Origin: Schizochytrium sp. CCTCC M209059
Taxonomy: Eukaryota; Sar; Bigyra; Thraustochytrida; Thraustochytriidae
Length of the DNA stretch: 64,000 bases
NCBI GenBank assembly: GCA_000818945.1
Contig: KN805404.1
Location: 206,691-270,690 of the forward strand
Direction of reading: 5' to 3'
Part shown: piece after piece, positions 30,933 to 41,118 of the stretch
How positions within the stretch are numbered: position 1 is the first letter of the stretch
Layout: every line of letters starts with the position of its first letter
Translations under genes and position numbers: made by a program
The notes under the pieces: generated by a model
The model's input: only the letters and a program-made list of their open reading frames with translations
The model's database searches: none
Told to the model about the DNA's origin: nothing

Positions 30933-33900
30933 CTACGGCGAGGCGCGGACGCGCTGCAGCACGCAGGGCTGGCCGAGAGGCGCCTCGCACCAGAAGGCGG
31001 TCCCGTGGACGCCGGGGTCGAGCATGCGACCCGCGTCGCCGCCGTCGACGCGGAACTCCTTCCAGCGATCGCCGCCGCTGGCCGCGCTCTCCGGCACGTA
31101 GCAGTGAGTACCGCCGGCGCCCTCGCTCAGTACAGGGCAGACGAGCAGGTCCGCGCCGAGCATGAACTGGTGACGCAGGCGAAAGGTCGCCGGGTCATTG
31201 GGGAACTCAACCCAGACGCCGCGCATCATGGGCACTCCTGTGCGTCGTGCGTCGGCGAGAAGACGTCTTTTCAGCGGCCAGAGATCCTCGTGCATACGAA
31301 GGAGGCCTTGCACGTCTTTTCGGTCGCATAAAGCGTTAAGCTGGAGCGCTGCGGGCAGAGGCCGCTGCGAGAGGCCCATACCGGTGTGAGTAAGCAATGT
31401 TGGGCTGGCAAAGACCGCGAGCTCGAGCCAGCGAATCATGAGATCAGTGGAACGAGTGAATCGCATGAGCCCAAACGAGTCCCACGTCCGGTAGACGCCA
31501 CCAATGTACGATGCTGTTGCTGGCATTCCTGCAATCCCAGAATTTAAAATCCCCGTGAGCGCGCTCGCAAGACCATCGTGCGCGTCCCAAGTCATCAGCT
31601 GCTCACCCGTTGTGTGCAGCTGCACGTACGGAAGTGATCGCAACGTGGCTGTACGAGAAATCACCAGCGTGTCGTCACCAGCAACGCCCCGACTTGCCGC
31701 AGCCGAGGTCTCCAACCACTTTCCCGCATAGCGAATGTGAGCTTCCGCATTGCCTGTAGCCACTGTAAATGTGTTTGTCTTCTTGGCTACCGGGTATCCA
31801 TCGCCGTGGTCCGCAACCCAGCCATCAGACCAACGTCCCGCGTGCACCAGCACATCCTCATACCACGCTTGGCAGTCGGCGTCAAGAAGATTTATGATTC
31901 CATAGCGTAAACTTCCCTCCACGTCCACAGCTTTGACAACCGGGTTACCGGCATCCTCGTCCGCCACAAGACACCCATTGGCAAGAGCGTCTGCGTACGT
32001 GCTATTTGGCGACGCCCTTGCGCTCACCGGATGCGCGTGCTGCATCGTTGCTGCAACGTATGGGCTAAAGTATGCAAGTACTCTCAATCCTGGATACGAC
32101 TCTCGCAGGCGATCCGCAAAGTCGTCTATATTGGGGTAACGGGCATTGTCTGGTGTCCAGTCAAGTGATGGCGAGTACCCAAAGCCCGTGCTCACCACGC
32201 CGGCCCAATCGCGCAATATCACAGCCGCAACAGAAACATTGGCTGAAAAGTACCGCTTCAAGGTTGTTTCCACAGCGTGCACTCCGCCACCAGCCGTAAC
32301 AATTACACCTTGTCCTGCCCAGGCAGGCAGCAAGCTCGATGTGGCGAGCTCTCGGCGTTTTTCATCTTCGTACATGCTCGAATGGTCCGACAAGGTATCC
32401 AGACGTTGCATCTCTCCGCCACGTTGCTCATCCTGCGAGAGGCCTTGAAGCATGTTGCGCTGATGAGCAGCTAAGATGCTGCGAGTCCAATTTTCTGCGC
32501 CTGGCTGTAGAATCGCAGAGAACGACGCATTGAACGTCGCCAAATTCTTCATGCGCGGCGTAATCACCTCCATGCCAATACGATCTGTTTCAAGCAGGTC
32601 AAAGACTGTCATGAAGTCGTGATGCATGGCCGCAGCGCGACCGCGCGAAGTCACGTACGATGGTATGGCTGTGTGCACGTGTTGCCAGCTTCCGCCTGTG
32701 TCCTCGTTAAATCTGTTCATGAAAAAGGTAAAGGGTTGCAATCCACGCCCATACCCTTTATTACTTGCGATCACCGGAATGCATCCTTTCGCAAAGTTAG
32801 AGTATGAAAGCTGCGTCCCAAAACCAAGCAACTGCTCTTCCGCGTCGCGAGCATACACAATGTAGACGCGCGAGCCGTCGTGAAGGACGTCGTTGGTAAA
32901 TGTAATATTTACATGCATTGTGAAGCTTGCCGATTGCGGAATCACGTCTTGTTCTTCTCCTGATGCATCTTCCCGAGCAGCAAAGGTGACCTCATAGGGA
33001 AGCACATGTGAAGGGGTGTGAAGGTCGCCAAGGATCTGAACCCGATTCCCCGACAACAAACGTGCCTCGCGAATCGTCTGCTTTCCGCTGAGGGAATGCA
33101 CGGTATCAGAAAAGTAAAAGATGTTCACGATGGACCACGATACCATCGATGCAGTCCCTGCGACAATGAAAGACTCTCCGCGCACACTTTGCCAGACCGT
33201 GTTGCCTGGTGAGAGACGGTCGTGAATCACTACTGTCGTGGACTCCAGGTCGAGGGACTCGGACCGAAACTCGAGCTGCAAGGCGTCACCCAAAGGAAAC
33301 GACGAGCGAACGGAAGACTCCAAGACGAGCTTGCGCCGTGGAGCATACGGATCGTCGAGTGCCGAGATGCACTGCGAATTAGGTTCAAAAGAGTAGAAAG
33401 AGAGAATCAGCGAAAACGAACAAACCGCAAGCGCGAGAACGTAAGCGCTGCATCCAAAGACGAACGGGGCGTGCGAGGCGCGGCAAAACGAAGCTGCTGC
33501 GTTTGCGATCGAGTCTCGGGAGAATCCACGTCTTCGTCGCTCCTGCGGCGCACGAATATCCCACTCCACGTCGGAAGACCCAACATTATGAAATTCATCC
33601 GAGTCAACGTCTCCATGCTCGTTGTCCGCTTCATCTTCTTCTCTTTCTTGTTGATCTTCTTCAGAGACAGTTCTGGGAGAAACTTCAGCGTGCTGCTCAA
33701 GATCGCCAGGGATAACACTCGCTCGTGCATTGTGGTGTTCGCGCGGCACGCCGGCGACCTCGGCTCTTTCGTCACCCTCCTCTTCAGCAGTAGGATCCGC
33801 AAGAAGAGGTGTCTGCAGCGCTTGATGTGCTGCTTGCTCTCCATGATTCTCCTCGGTGAACGGTCCAAGCGGTGGACGACGGTTGCGCTGCGGAAGAAGA

Positions 33901-34382
33901 CGAAGCAGAAAAGCAAGACAAGCGTGTTCCTCGAATGGAAAGGAGCTCACATAGCCGATGCCTGCCAGGAAAACACTGATGACAAGCATGCGCTGCGCCG
34001 TCGACCAGAATGCACCCGTCCAGTTTGATCCTGTATAGAAGGCGTCCGAGGCAGCATTGGAGCGATACACCAGGAGCACCAAGAGGCAGCCCAAGCATAG
34101 CTGGATGGCTCGAATGAAGGTGCCCACGCTAATGAAACGCCAAAAGACCACGGCCGCGGGAACAGAGACAAACACGTAAAGCACGGCGACAGCTGCAATG
34201 GTTCCGCGCAGCGCTACGCCCGGAACGGGCGGGTCCCAGGCATTTGGCACCGCTGGCTCGGTCCAACCGTAGTCGAAAACAAGGCACAAGAGGCCCAAGC
34301 CGCCGGCTGCAAGCTGCAAGGTGCCGCCATCGCACAGCAGCTGCAAGAACCCTGTCGAGCGCCCGGCGCCCGCTGGTCGCAT
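30933..34382 (-). CDS. membrane-anchored glycoside hydrolase family 31 protein (YihQ-like clade)
   Basis: Alpha-glycosidase fold fused to a membrane domain. From the Met at 34382 it has 1149 aa; the frame is open to 34949 and a start at 34684 is possible. Residues 5-190 hold about five membrane segments (LAVLYVFVSVPAAVVFW, FIRAIQLCLGCLLVLLVY). An acidic cytosolic linker follows, then one more segment (YVLALAVCSFSLILSFY) and an extracellular/luminal GH31 module of ~800 residues. AAVILRDWAGVV, VLAYFSPYVA and SDGWVADHGDGYPV align with the sulfoquinovosidase-like branch; the Asp in VADHG (residue 858) is the expected nucleophile. The acid/base motif, usually GD, reads TGEQ (Glu 927), and the following H-S-D-I-G-G becomes ASYIGGV. 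Function is therefore uncertain. Confidence 0.8.
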   Translation of the reverse strand: MRPAGAGRSTGFLQLLCDGGTLQLAAGGLGLLCLVFDYGWTEPAVPNAWDPPVPGVALRGTIAAVAVLYVFVSVPAAVVFWRFISVGTFIRAIQLCLGCLLVLLVYRSNAASDAFYTGSNWTGAFWSTAQRMLVISVFLAGIGYVSSFPFEEHACLAFLLRLLPQRNRRPPLGPFTEENHGEQAAHQALQTPLLADPTAEEEGDERAEVAGVPREHHNARASVIPGDLEQHAEVSPRTVSEEDQQEREEDEADNEHGDVDSDEFHNVGSSDVEWDIRAPQERRRRGFSRDSIANAAASFCRASHAPFVFGCSAYVLALAVCSFSLILSFYSFEPNSQCISALDDPYAPRRKLVLESSVRSSFPLGDALQLEFRSESLDLESTTVVIHDRLSPGNTVWQSVRGESFIVAGTASMVSWSIVNIFYFSDTVHSLSGKQTIREARLLSGNRVQILGDLHTPSHVLPYEVTFAAREDASGEEQDVIPQSASFTMHVNITFTNDVLHDGSRVYIVYARDAEEQLLGFGTQLSYSNFAKGCIPVIASNKGYGRGLQPFTFFMNRFNEDTGGSWQHVHTAIPSYVTSRGRAAAMHHDFMTVFDLLETDRIGMEVITPRMKNLATFNASFSAILQPGAENWTRSILAAHQRNMLQGLSQDEQRGGEMQRLDTLSDHSSMYEDEKRRELATSSLLPAWAGQGVIVTAGGGVHAVETTLKRYFSANVSVAAVILRDWAGVVSTGFGYSPSLDWTPDNARYPNIDDFADRLRESYPGLRVLAYFSPYVAATMQHAHPVSARASPNSTYADALANGCLVADEDAGNPVVKAVDVEGSLRYGIINLLDADCQAWYEDVLVHAGRWSDGWVADHGDGYPVAKKTNTFTVATGNAEAHIRYAGKWLETSAAASRGVAGDDTLVISRTATLRSLPYVQLHTTGEQLMTWDAHDGLASALTGILNSGIAGMPATASYIGGVYRTWDSFGLMRFTRSTDLMIRWLELAVFASPTLLTHTGMGLSQRPLPAALQLNALCDRKDVQGLLRMHEDLWPLKRRLLADARRTGVPMMRGVWVEFPNDPATFRLRHQFMLGADLLVCPVLSEGAGGTHCYVPESAASGGDRWKEFRVDGGDAGRMLDPGVHGTAFWCEAPLGQPCVLQRVRASP

Positions 34383-34951
34383 TCTTCCTCGCTCGCCGCT
34401 TGTTTCGCGCGTCCCCGACGCGTCTCGGCGAGGTCCCGAACTGCGCGCCCGCCCACGAGATTGAGGCTCAAGTCTCCTTCCGCGAGGCCCCGAGGCCGCG
34501 CCGCTGCTGGCCTCGACGCGCCGGCGCCGGCCTCGCCGCCCGCACCGCCCACCGCGCTCCTCGCCGATGCGCCGGGGCGCGCAGACCGAAGAGGCAAGTC
34601 GTCGATGATGCAGAATTAGAATTCTTCTTCCACAGCGGCGGCGGCTGCAGCGGCGACGGGTGAATGATTTCTTTGGACAACCCATTTTGGGGTCTGACGC
34701 GGGGGGGTGAGTGAGGGAGAGGCACGGGCTGCCGGAGATAGTCTTTATCGGTCGAGAGCTCGAAAAGACGAGACAGGCCGAAACGAGCCGCCCGAGAGGG
34801 AGACTGCCAAAGGTTGCCGTGTTGTCTGGCGATTTTATTTTCGGCGGGATAGAGGTGATAAACGAAGCAAAGACCGTTTCCATGTTGCTTTCTTTTGTTA
34901 TCGTTCCTCGAGTCGAGTCGAGGCTACGCTGCCTATACCTACGTATCATGC
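34383..34951. other. intergenic between GH31 start and LRR gene end
   Basis: The GH31 frame remains open through this stretch but the translation is Arg/Ser-rich and non-conserved looking. It probably holds the GH31 promoter and 5' UTR and the 3' UTR of the LRR gene. Confidence 0.4.
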
Positions 34952-37900
34952 TTACTCAAGTTTGCGACGTTTGTTGCTCATAGTAAATTGCCCAAAAGGA
35001 AACGGCGGTGGAACAAAGTCGACTTCCACCAGAAATTGACTAACCAGCGGTACTCGTATGAAGATGTCGCGAATTTCCGCTCTCGCAGCCACGATACGAT
35101 CCTGAAACCTAGCAATCCTCTGAAGCTTTGCGATCACATGCGGAGATGCTTCATCGTCCGCTGAAATCGTGCTCGAAGAAGCCGTCCCAGAGGTCAGAGT
35201 GATTCCATCGTGTGGTGCCCGCCGCTCCTCAAAAGCTGACATGAGACAGACACGAGAGCAAATATATAAAGTGAACCTCATCTCCAATAGACTCTTCTCC
35301 AGGACCTGCAGCTGAGCACGCAACATTGCCATCGTTGCGTTGAGGCGAAAGTGATACTCCATAACATCTGCCCAGGGGTTCATCACTTCCTCTCCGTCTT
35401 CATCATCATCTTCCTCGTCCTCGTTCGCCATGTCGGCGAACATACCCATTCCCAGAAATTCGACGTCCCCGGTAACCATGTAATTCGCTTCCAAGGCAGA
35501 AGAAAGTGCTTCGATCCCGACGCGACCCATATTTTTGAAGTGCAAGCTGCGCAAAGACGTTGCAAGTCAGTCGAGAACTAAGAAAACGAGAGGAGAGCGC
35601 GTGCCGTGCGAGGGAAAAGAATAAACGAAGTCGAAGAAGAAGAAGAAAAAAAAAAAACGTACCCTATTTGTGTCAATGTTTTGCTGCGGCGGAGCAAGTT
35701 GGCCAACGCGAGAGCTCCCTCATCGGTGATTGTCACATTGTTGACACTGCGCAAGAGTAGATACAAATGTTGCGCGAACAACCATTACCGAACCGTTAGC
35801 CAAACAACGCACATAGCTAGTTGCATGATGGTGACGTACCTGAGCTCTCGTGCGTGAGGACTCTCGATGAGGGCGTTTGCAAGTGCCGTCACGCCGCGAT
35901 CCGTAAGCGACGTTGCAAACATGCTGCGCGTCATAAAATCAATAGTGTGCGGGCGAAGACGTCAGTGACTTGAAACAAAGCACTTGATAGTCTCTCGCGA
36001 CCGCGATACTGGAAAAACGTACTCAATCACCCGCAAACGTCCGAGCCGGCCGGCGACGGCCAGTGCACCGGCGTCTCCTACATTTTTGTTGTTTCCGAGC
36101 CTGTCAGTGAAATGAACTCAGCGATTTGTTAGATTTGCCGATCAAGCGTTTTCCAATGATAACACTCTCTTCCATCAGTTTTGAGACAACGTACAAGAGA
36201 GCTTGAAGTGTTCCGAGGCCTTCCGCGAGACCTTGCGTCCCCACTTCACCGATGTGGTTGTACCAGAGACTATGTTGAAGCGAAAGTGCGTCGGTCAGAC
36301 CTCGTGCATATTGGGAGATGCCATTATGGCACTGAAGCGCAGCGTCAACGTACATGAGATCTTGAAGGACTTTGTTTGTTTTCAGGCAAGCACCGAGCGC
36401 GCAGGCTCCAACATCGCCAATTTGGTTGTCCCCAAGACTGAGAATATATCGTATAGCACGGCACAGCACGGCACAGCACGGCACAGCACGGCACAGCACA
36501 GCACGGCACGACACGACACGGCGTGGAATGGTACGGCATGGCATGGCATGACATGGCGTGGCACAGCGCAGCGCAGCGAAGCATGAAAGGTCAGTTTCTG
36601 GTTCTCAACTCGCGTAGATGTTGTAGAATAAGGTAAAACGTACTCGATAATTCTTAAGCGCGGGTGCGTGCCGAGTCCGCTGCTCAACGCCGCAGCGCCA
36701 GCATCGCCTAATTCATTCTCGCCCAATCTGTCTCGCAGAAATTGATTGCGTCAGCCCGTGAAACTTGATCGCGAAGAAAGGGCGGGCTCTTCGTTAGAGA
36801 AACGTACAAAAGCTCCTCCAAAGTGGTGTTTTGAGCGAGTCCAGCGCCTAGTGCGTTGGCACCTTCTGCGCCAATTTTGTTGTGCTTTAAACTACAGGGC
36901 GTTGGATCAGGTGCGGAACGGTCAGTTAAACGTGCTCCCTCCAATATCGCATGGCATAGGCGCACTTACTTGAGCAAAACAAGATGGCGAGTTGCAGCAA
37001 GCCCTGTGGCAATGCGAGCGGCGCCGTGATTGCCAAGCCCGCATTCGTGCAAGCTGCGCGAGAAGAAAGAGATACATAAAGAGAACATGTAAGAGGGGGA
37101 GGCGCTTTGACTTTTCTTTTCTTTTTTCCCACTCTCTTTCCGCGAATCGGCCGAGCCCAACTTACTTGAGTCGTCGCAGCCTATTAGAACTCATTAATGT
37201 CGTGAGGCTGTTGATACCAGCTACATTTGGATTCAGGCCACAAAGACTGTGAGACCAAAGGCACGCGGATGTTAACATAAGAACGTGAAGAACAATTTGT
37301 CGCAAGCACAGGGGAAAAAAAAAAAGAACGTACTTGAGGTATTCGAGAGAAGGATGCTCTCCGGCGCTCTTACACAAAGCGGCAAAGCCTTCGTCACTAA
37401 TTGGATTTTTCCAAAGTCTATGAGCATCGGGAATTTGTTAGTTTGTGTGCGTGTATACGAAAGAGAAGAACAGCTGGCACTCGCATTATTAAAGGACTTG
37501 CCCGGAAAAACGTACTCTAATCGTAAAAGACGAGGGTGGCGCAGCACGCCATCTGCGAGCGTCTGTGCGCCCGCGTTATTGATGTTGTTCCGCACAAGTC
37601 TGGACACATTAGGGTTAGTTAGTAAAGCTATGCTCATTGCGTGGGGTAAAGGACGAAGAAAGGGTGTCGCGGCGGTGTACGTACACGATCTCTTCGAGAT
37701 ACTCATTGTGCTCCAGAAAGAGATCCACGAGAGTCATGGCGTGCAGTCTGTTGTTTGTCAAGCTTTGAAGTTACCACGAAAGAATGAGTTGTCAGCACAT
37801 GGACGACCCTGAGACGAGAGGCAGCAAGCTTGCTTTTTAATACCTTTTTCTCGACTTACTCTAGCACGCGCAAGTTCTCGCAACTGCTCAGTGCATCGTA

Positions 37901-39577
37901 CAAGCGTACGGCAGCGGTATCGTCGATTCCTAAGTTCTCTAGTCTGTGTACGGACTTATTCCATATCATGGAAGTCAGCATTTCTGTGCAAGAGAATTCG
38001 GGTTCACAGCATGCTGTGAAGATGAATCAAACGTGCAAGGTCGGGTGTTAAGGGACACGTACCGCAACGTTTTTAGGCTTTGGTTTGCGCGGAAGGAGTC
38101 GAAGAGGAGCTGCGTCACAGGATGACAGACATCTTCGTAATTCGGTGTCCCCTGGCAAGAAAGGCTTCGCATGAAGAAATCGACCCAAAGCGAGGAGAAA
38201 TTGGCGTACAGTCACGTTAGTTCGCACAGCGAGTCACGACTTTTGTGGTGTCAAGAAGCTGCTTCCATGGAAGAGTACCATCATCATACGTACTAGAGCT
38301 CACGGAGCGAGGTTGAGTGTGTGATGCCTCGAGCCAGATGAGGCAGGCCTTCTATGCCAAGCTTGCAGCAATCGACTCTGTGCGGCCGAGCAAGGATATG
38401 AGGTGAGCATTCAATTCATTGCGAGTGTGCGGGAAGAAGGGTGTGATGGACAGAGAGTCAACGTAAAAGGGGGCTGAGATGAATGGGACTGACTGACTGA
38501 CTGTCTGGAAACTTACTCCAGGACACGAAGGGACGTTGAACTCTGCAAAAGGTCTCCAAGGGCTTTCCCGCCGGTGTCACCAGCTGCTTCTCCGCGCAAG
38601 CTGTAGAAAAGCCAGCAAGTCGTGGACAACGACAGATTAGACAAGGAGTCAGTAAGGACTGAACGGGCTCGCACTGTTTGGGGCCCGGTCTGGTCTACCT
38701 TGCCGAGGACTGAAGTTTGCGTTTCTTCTTGGCACTTACGAGAGTTTTTGCAGCATTGGGAAAGACTCGAGCGACGATGCGATCGCAGCGACATGTTCAG
38801 CGAGGAGATTATAATGATCCAGACTGCGCAGGAAGCGTGCGTTTGTTTTCACTGTGTCAGTTCTTGCTGCTGGCACGACAAAAAGGAGGGTCGAAACGAT
38901 CCGAAGCGAAGCGACGCGAGGCCGATCTCCGTTGATGTGCACCCCAAAAAGGATTTCTGCTCTACTAACGTACCCGAGCTCCCGGACTGTAAGAGCCCTT
39001 CTCACTTCGGCTTCGATTTCGTCGACGGAGTTCGTCACGAGCTTCACCGTGGTGACCCTTTCGCTCAGGTCTGTGGTGTCTGGGAAAAGGTTGGAGTTGG
39101 TGACCCTGCGACGACGCTCTTTCTCTGTCAGCTAGATTCGGCCCTTGTCGTGTGATCTGCGGCAGATACCACCCCACCACAGAGAGGAAGCGAAAACTTA
39201 CTTCACGGACTTGAGAGTTCTCCCAAGTGCTCGAAAGACCTGTGCCAGCTCGGGCGCCGCGAGGTTCCCTTGTATCCTGCATCCGCGAGGGCGTCAGGCA
39301 AGGCCGTCAGTTCTCCGCTCCTGCTGTGCGAGCTCCTCGCCGCTTGCTTCGTCAACTCGCCCAGGCAAGCAGGCAGGCAGGCCGGCAGGCAAGCAGAGGC
39401 AGGCACAGACGTGCACGTGCGCTGCATCCCAGCGACCGGTCGCCCCGGCCCTCGCCGGCCCGCGCTCCGCCCTCGCCCGCGGCTCGCTCTCTCCTCCCTC
39501 GCCCCCTCCCTCGCTCCCTCCCCGCTCCCGCCCACGTACCAGACCTCCTCGCCGCCGCGCAGCACCTCGTGCGCCAT
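34952..39577 (-). CDS. leucine-rich repeat protein (ribonuclease-inhibitor type), 21 exons
   Basis: I joined 21 exons (coding order): 39577-39540, 39276-39202, 39057-38974, 38823-38740, 38600-38517, 38377-38294, 38164-38063, 37943-37860, 37762-37685, 37599-37516, 37417-37334, 37246-37166, 37053-36970, 36891-36808, 36727-36644, 36437-36354, 36269-36195, 36100-36023, 35923-35840, 35746-35663, 35546-34952. The sum is 2214 nt, 737 aa, in frame throughout. Every internal exon encodes one LRR of the form L..N.IGD.GA.AL...L....L..L (for example LGDNQIGDVGACALGACL). Thirteen exons are exactly 84 nt; the others are 75-102 nt and always divisible by three. All 20 introns are phase 2 with GTACGT or GTAAGT donors and AG acceptors. 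The last exon adds an acidic run (EDEEDDDEDGEE) and a helical tail. No NACHT, kinase or membrane domain. The first exon abuts an assembly gap, so more sequence may lie upstream. Likely a protein-binding scaffold; partner unknown. Confidence 0.85.
36456..36545. repeat. GCACGGCACA satellite inside an LRR-gene intron
   Basis: About nine degenerate CGGCACAGCA-type 10-bp units lie in the 206-nt intron 36438-36643, which is the second longest of this gene and longer than its neighbours because of the array. Confidence 0.85.
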
Positions 39578-39623
39578 GCCGCCGCGCGCCGCGATGGCGC
39601 TCTGCCGCCTCTCCCTCCCTCCC

Positions 39624-40042
39624 NNNNNNNNNNNNNNNNNNNNNNNNNNNNNNNNNNNNNNNNNNNNNNNNNNNNNNNNNNNNNNNNNNNNNNNNNNNNN
39701 NNNNNNNNNNNNNNNNNNNNNNNNNNNNNNNNNNNNNNNNNNNNNNNNNNNNNNNNNNNNNNNNNNNNNNNNNNNNNNNNNNNNNNNNNNNNNNNNNNNN
39801 NNNNNNNNNNNNNNNNNNNNNNNNNNNNNNNNNNNNNNNNNNNNNNNNNNNNNNNNNNNNNNNNNNNNNNNNNNNNNNNNNNNNNNNNNNNNNNNNNNNN
39901 NNNNNNNNNNNNNNNNNNNNNNNNNNNNNNNNNNNNNNNNNNNNNNNNNNNNNNNNNNNNNNNNNNNNNNNNNNNNNNNNNNNNNNNNNNNNNNNNNNNN
40001 NNNNNNNNNNNNNNNNNNNNNNNNNNNNNNNNNNNNNNNNNN
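39624..40042. other. assembly gap (419 N)
   Basis: Run of N just upstream of the LRR gene's first recognised exon. Flanks are CCCT- and GGGA-rich, which may have caused the gap. Confidence 1.
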
Positions 40043-40867
40043 CGTGCGGCCGCGGCCGCGAGCGAGGGAGGGAGCAGCGCACGCGGTCGCGTCTCGGGAG
40101 GGAGGGAGGGAGGGAGGGAGGGCATCTTGAGGCCGGGCTTGCGTCAGCATGACGTCAGCCGCAGCCAAGGCGCCATCGCCGGGGTCGCTGGGAAACAGCA
40201 GTCGAGGCAAGCGAGCGGAGCCTGCGGAGCTCGACGTCGCGCCTCCGTGTCGAGGCCGTCGACGTCAACGAAGCCTCGCTACGGACTATGCGAGCGTGCG
40301 TCCGGAGCGAGGCTTCGTTCGCTGCGTGGGCCACCCTACCTGCCACCCAGCAGAAGTGGGTCCGCACCTGCCGCGGTCCCGTGCCTCCGGCAGGAAGCTT
40401 GGGGACGTTACGACGCGACAGAGAACTCTGTTACTCCCTGCGACGCAAGTCTGGGGCGTGAGGTCACGCGAGCCAGCGCGCTTGTAGGAGAGAAAGAGGA
40501 AGGGAGGCAGCGATTGCGGTCTCTTAGCGCGTGTGGCGCGCGTGTGGCGCGCGTTTGGCGCGCGTTTGGCGCGCGTTTGGCGCGCGTTTGGCGCCGCCGA
40601 GGAGGATCTTTCTTGCTTGCTCTCTAGATGCCACTGCCAACTCCACCAGCACCTTCAGCAGAAACAGGCGGCGAAGGCTAGGCCGAGAACCAACTTGTTG
40701 CACTTGAACAGCCAGCCCATCAATGACGTACGTACGTACGTATTGCAGTCGCTGGATGATGGCGCCTTCCAAGCCTAAAATGATTGTATGAACAAGAAAA
40801 CAAGAGGCAGAAAGCGCAGCGGATTGACAAGGTGAAGAAAAATATCTAAAAAAAAATATGCAGCCCT
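40043..40867. other. intergenic, no gene seen; 11-bp tandem repeat
   Basis: Mostly GC-rich sequence without a supported gene. It holds the 11-bp array at 40531-40596 and an ACGT run near 40728-40741. AT-rich sequence begins at about 40775, just outside the candidate mobile element. Confidence 0.45.
40531..40596. repeat. 11-bp minisatellite GTKTGGCGCGC, 6 copies
   Basis: Two GTGTGGCGCGC units followed by three GTTTGGCGCGC units and a degenerate sixth, head to tail. Confidence 0.9.
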
Positions 40868-40883
40868 AATAGACAATATGCAT
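40868..40883 (+). repeat. left terminal inverted repeat
   Basis: AATAGACAATATGCAT, 236 bp before the nuclease start codon. Mirrors 44548-44563 exactly. Confidence 0.75.
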
Positions 40884-41118
40884 CGGTGCTCTGAAACGCC
40901 TGAAAACGTGCAATTTCTCCTTAATCTACCCCCCACCTGTCAGATTAACTACTGGTAAGCAGGGAGAGGGCCTTGCGCGAAAAGAGAGAGCTGCCACCTA
41001 ACCGTAAAGCAGACTGTCTGCGCGCTGGAGGCGCGTGCGCAGGTGCGTACGCGGGCGCAAAAGCAGCAAGCGCGCAGGAGCCGGAGCGGAGAAGCTAGAA
41101 GCATACTCCCGTGTCGTC

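Noticed and set aside
35200..35300. A further intron of about 41 nt in the last exon of the LRR gene (GTTCAC to TGTCAG)
   Set aside because: Removing it shifts the frame into an immediate stop, and the donor does not match the GTACGT or GTAAGT form of the other twenty.
36104..36586. Cys/Ala/Val- and Ser/Thr-rich frames over 36400-36590 on both strands
   Set aside because: They translate the GCACGGCACA satellite inside an intron of the LRR gene. Only 36354-36437 of this region is coding.
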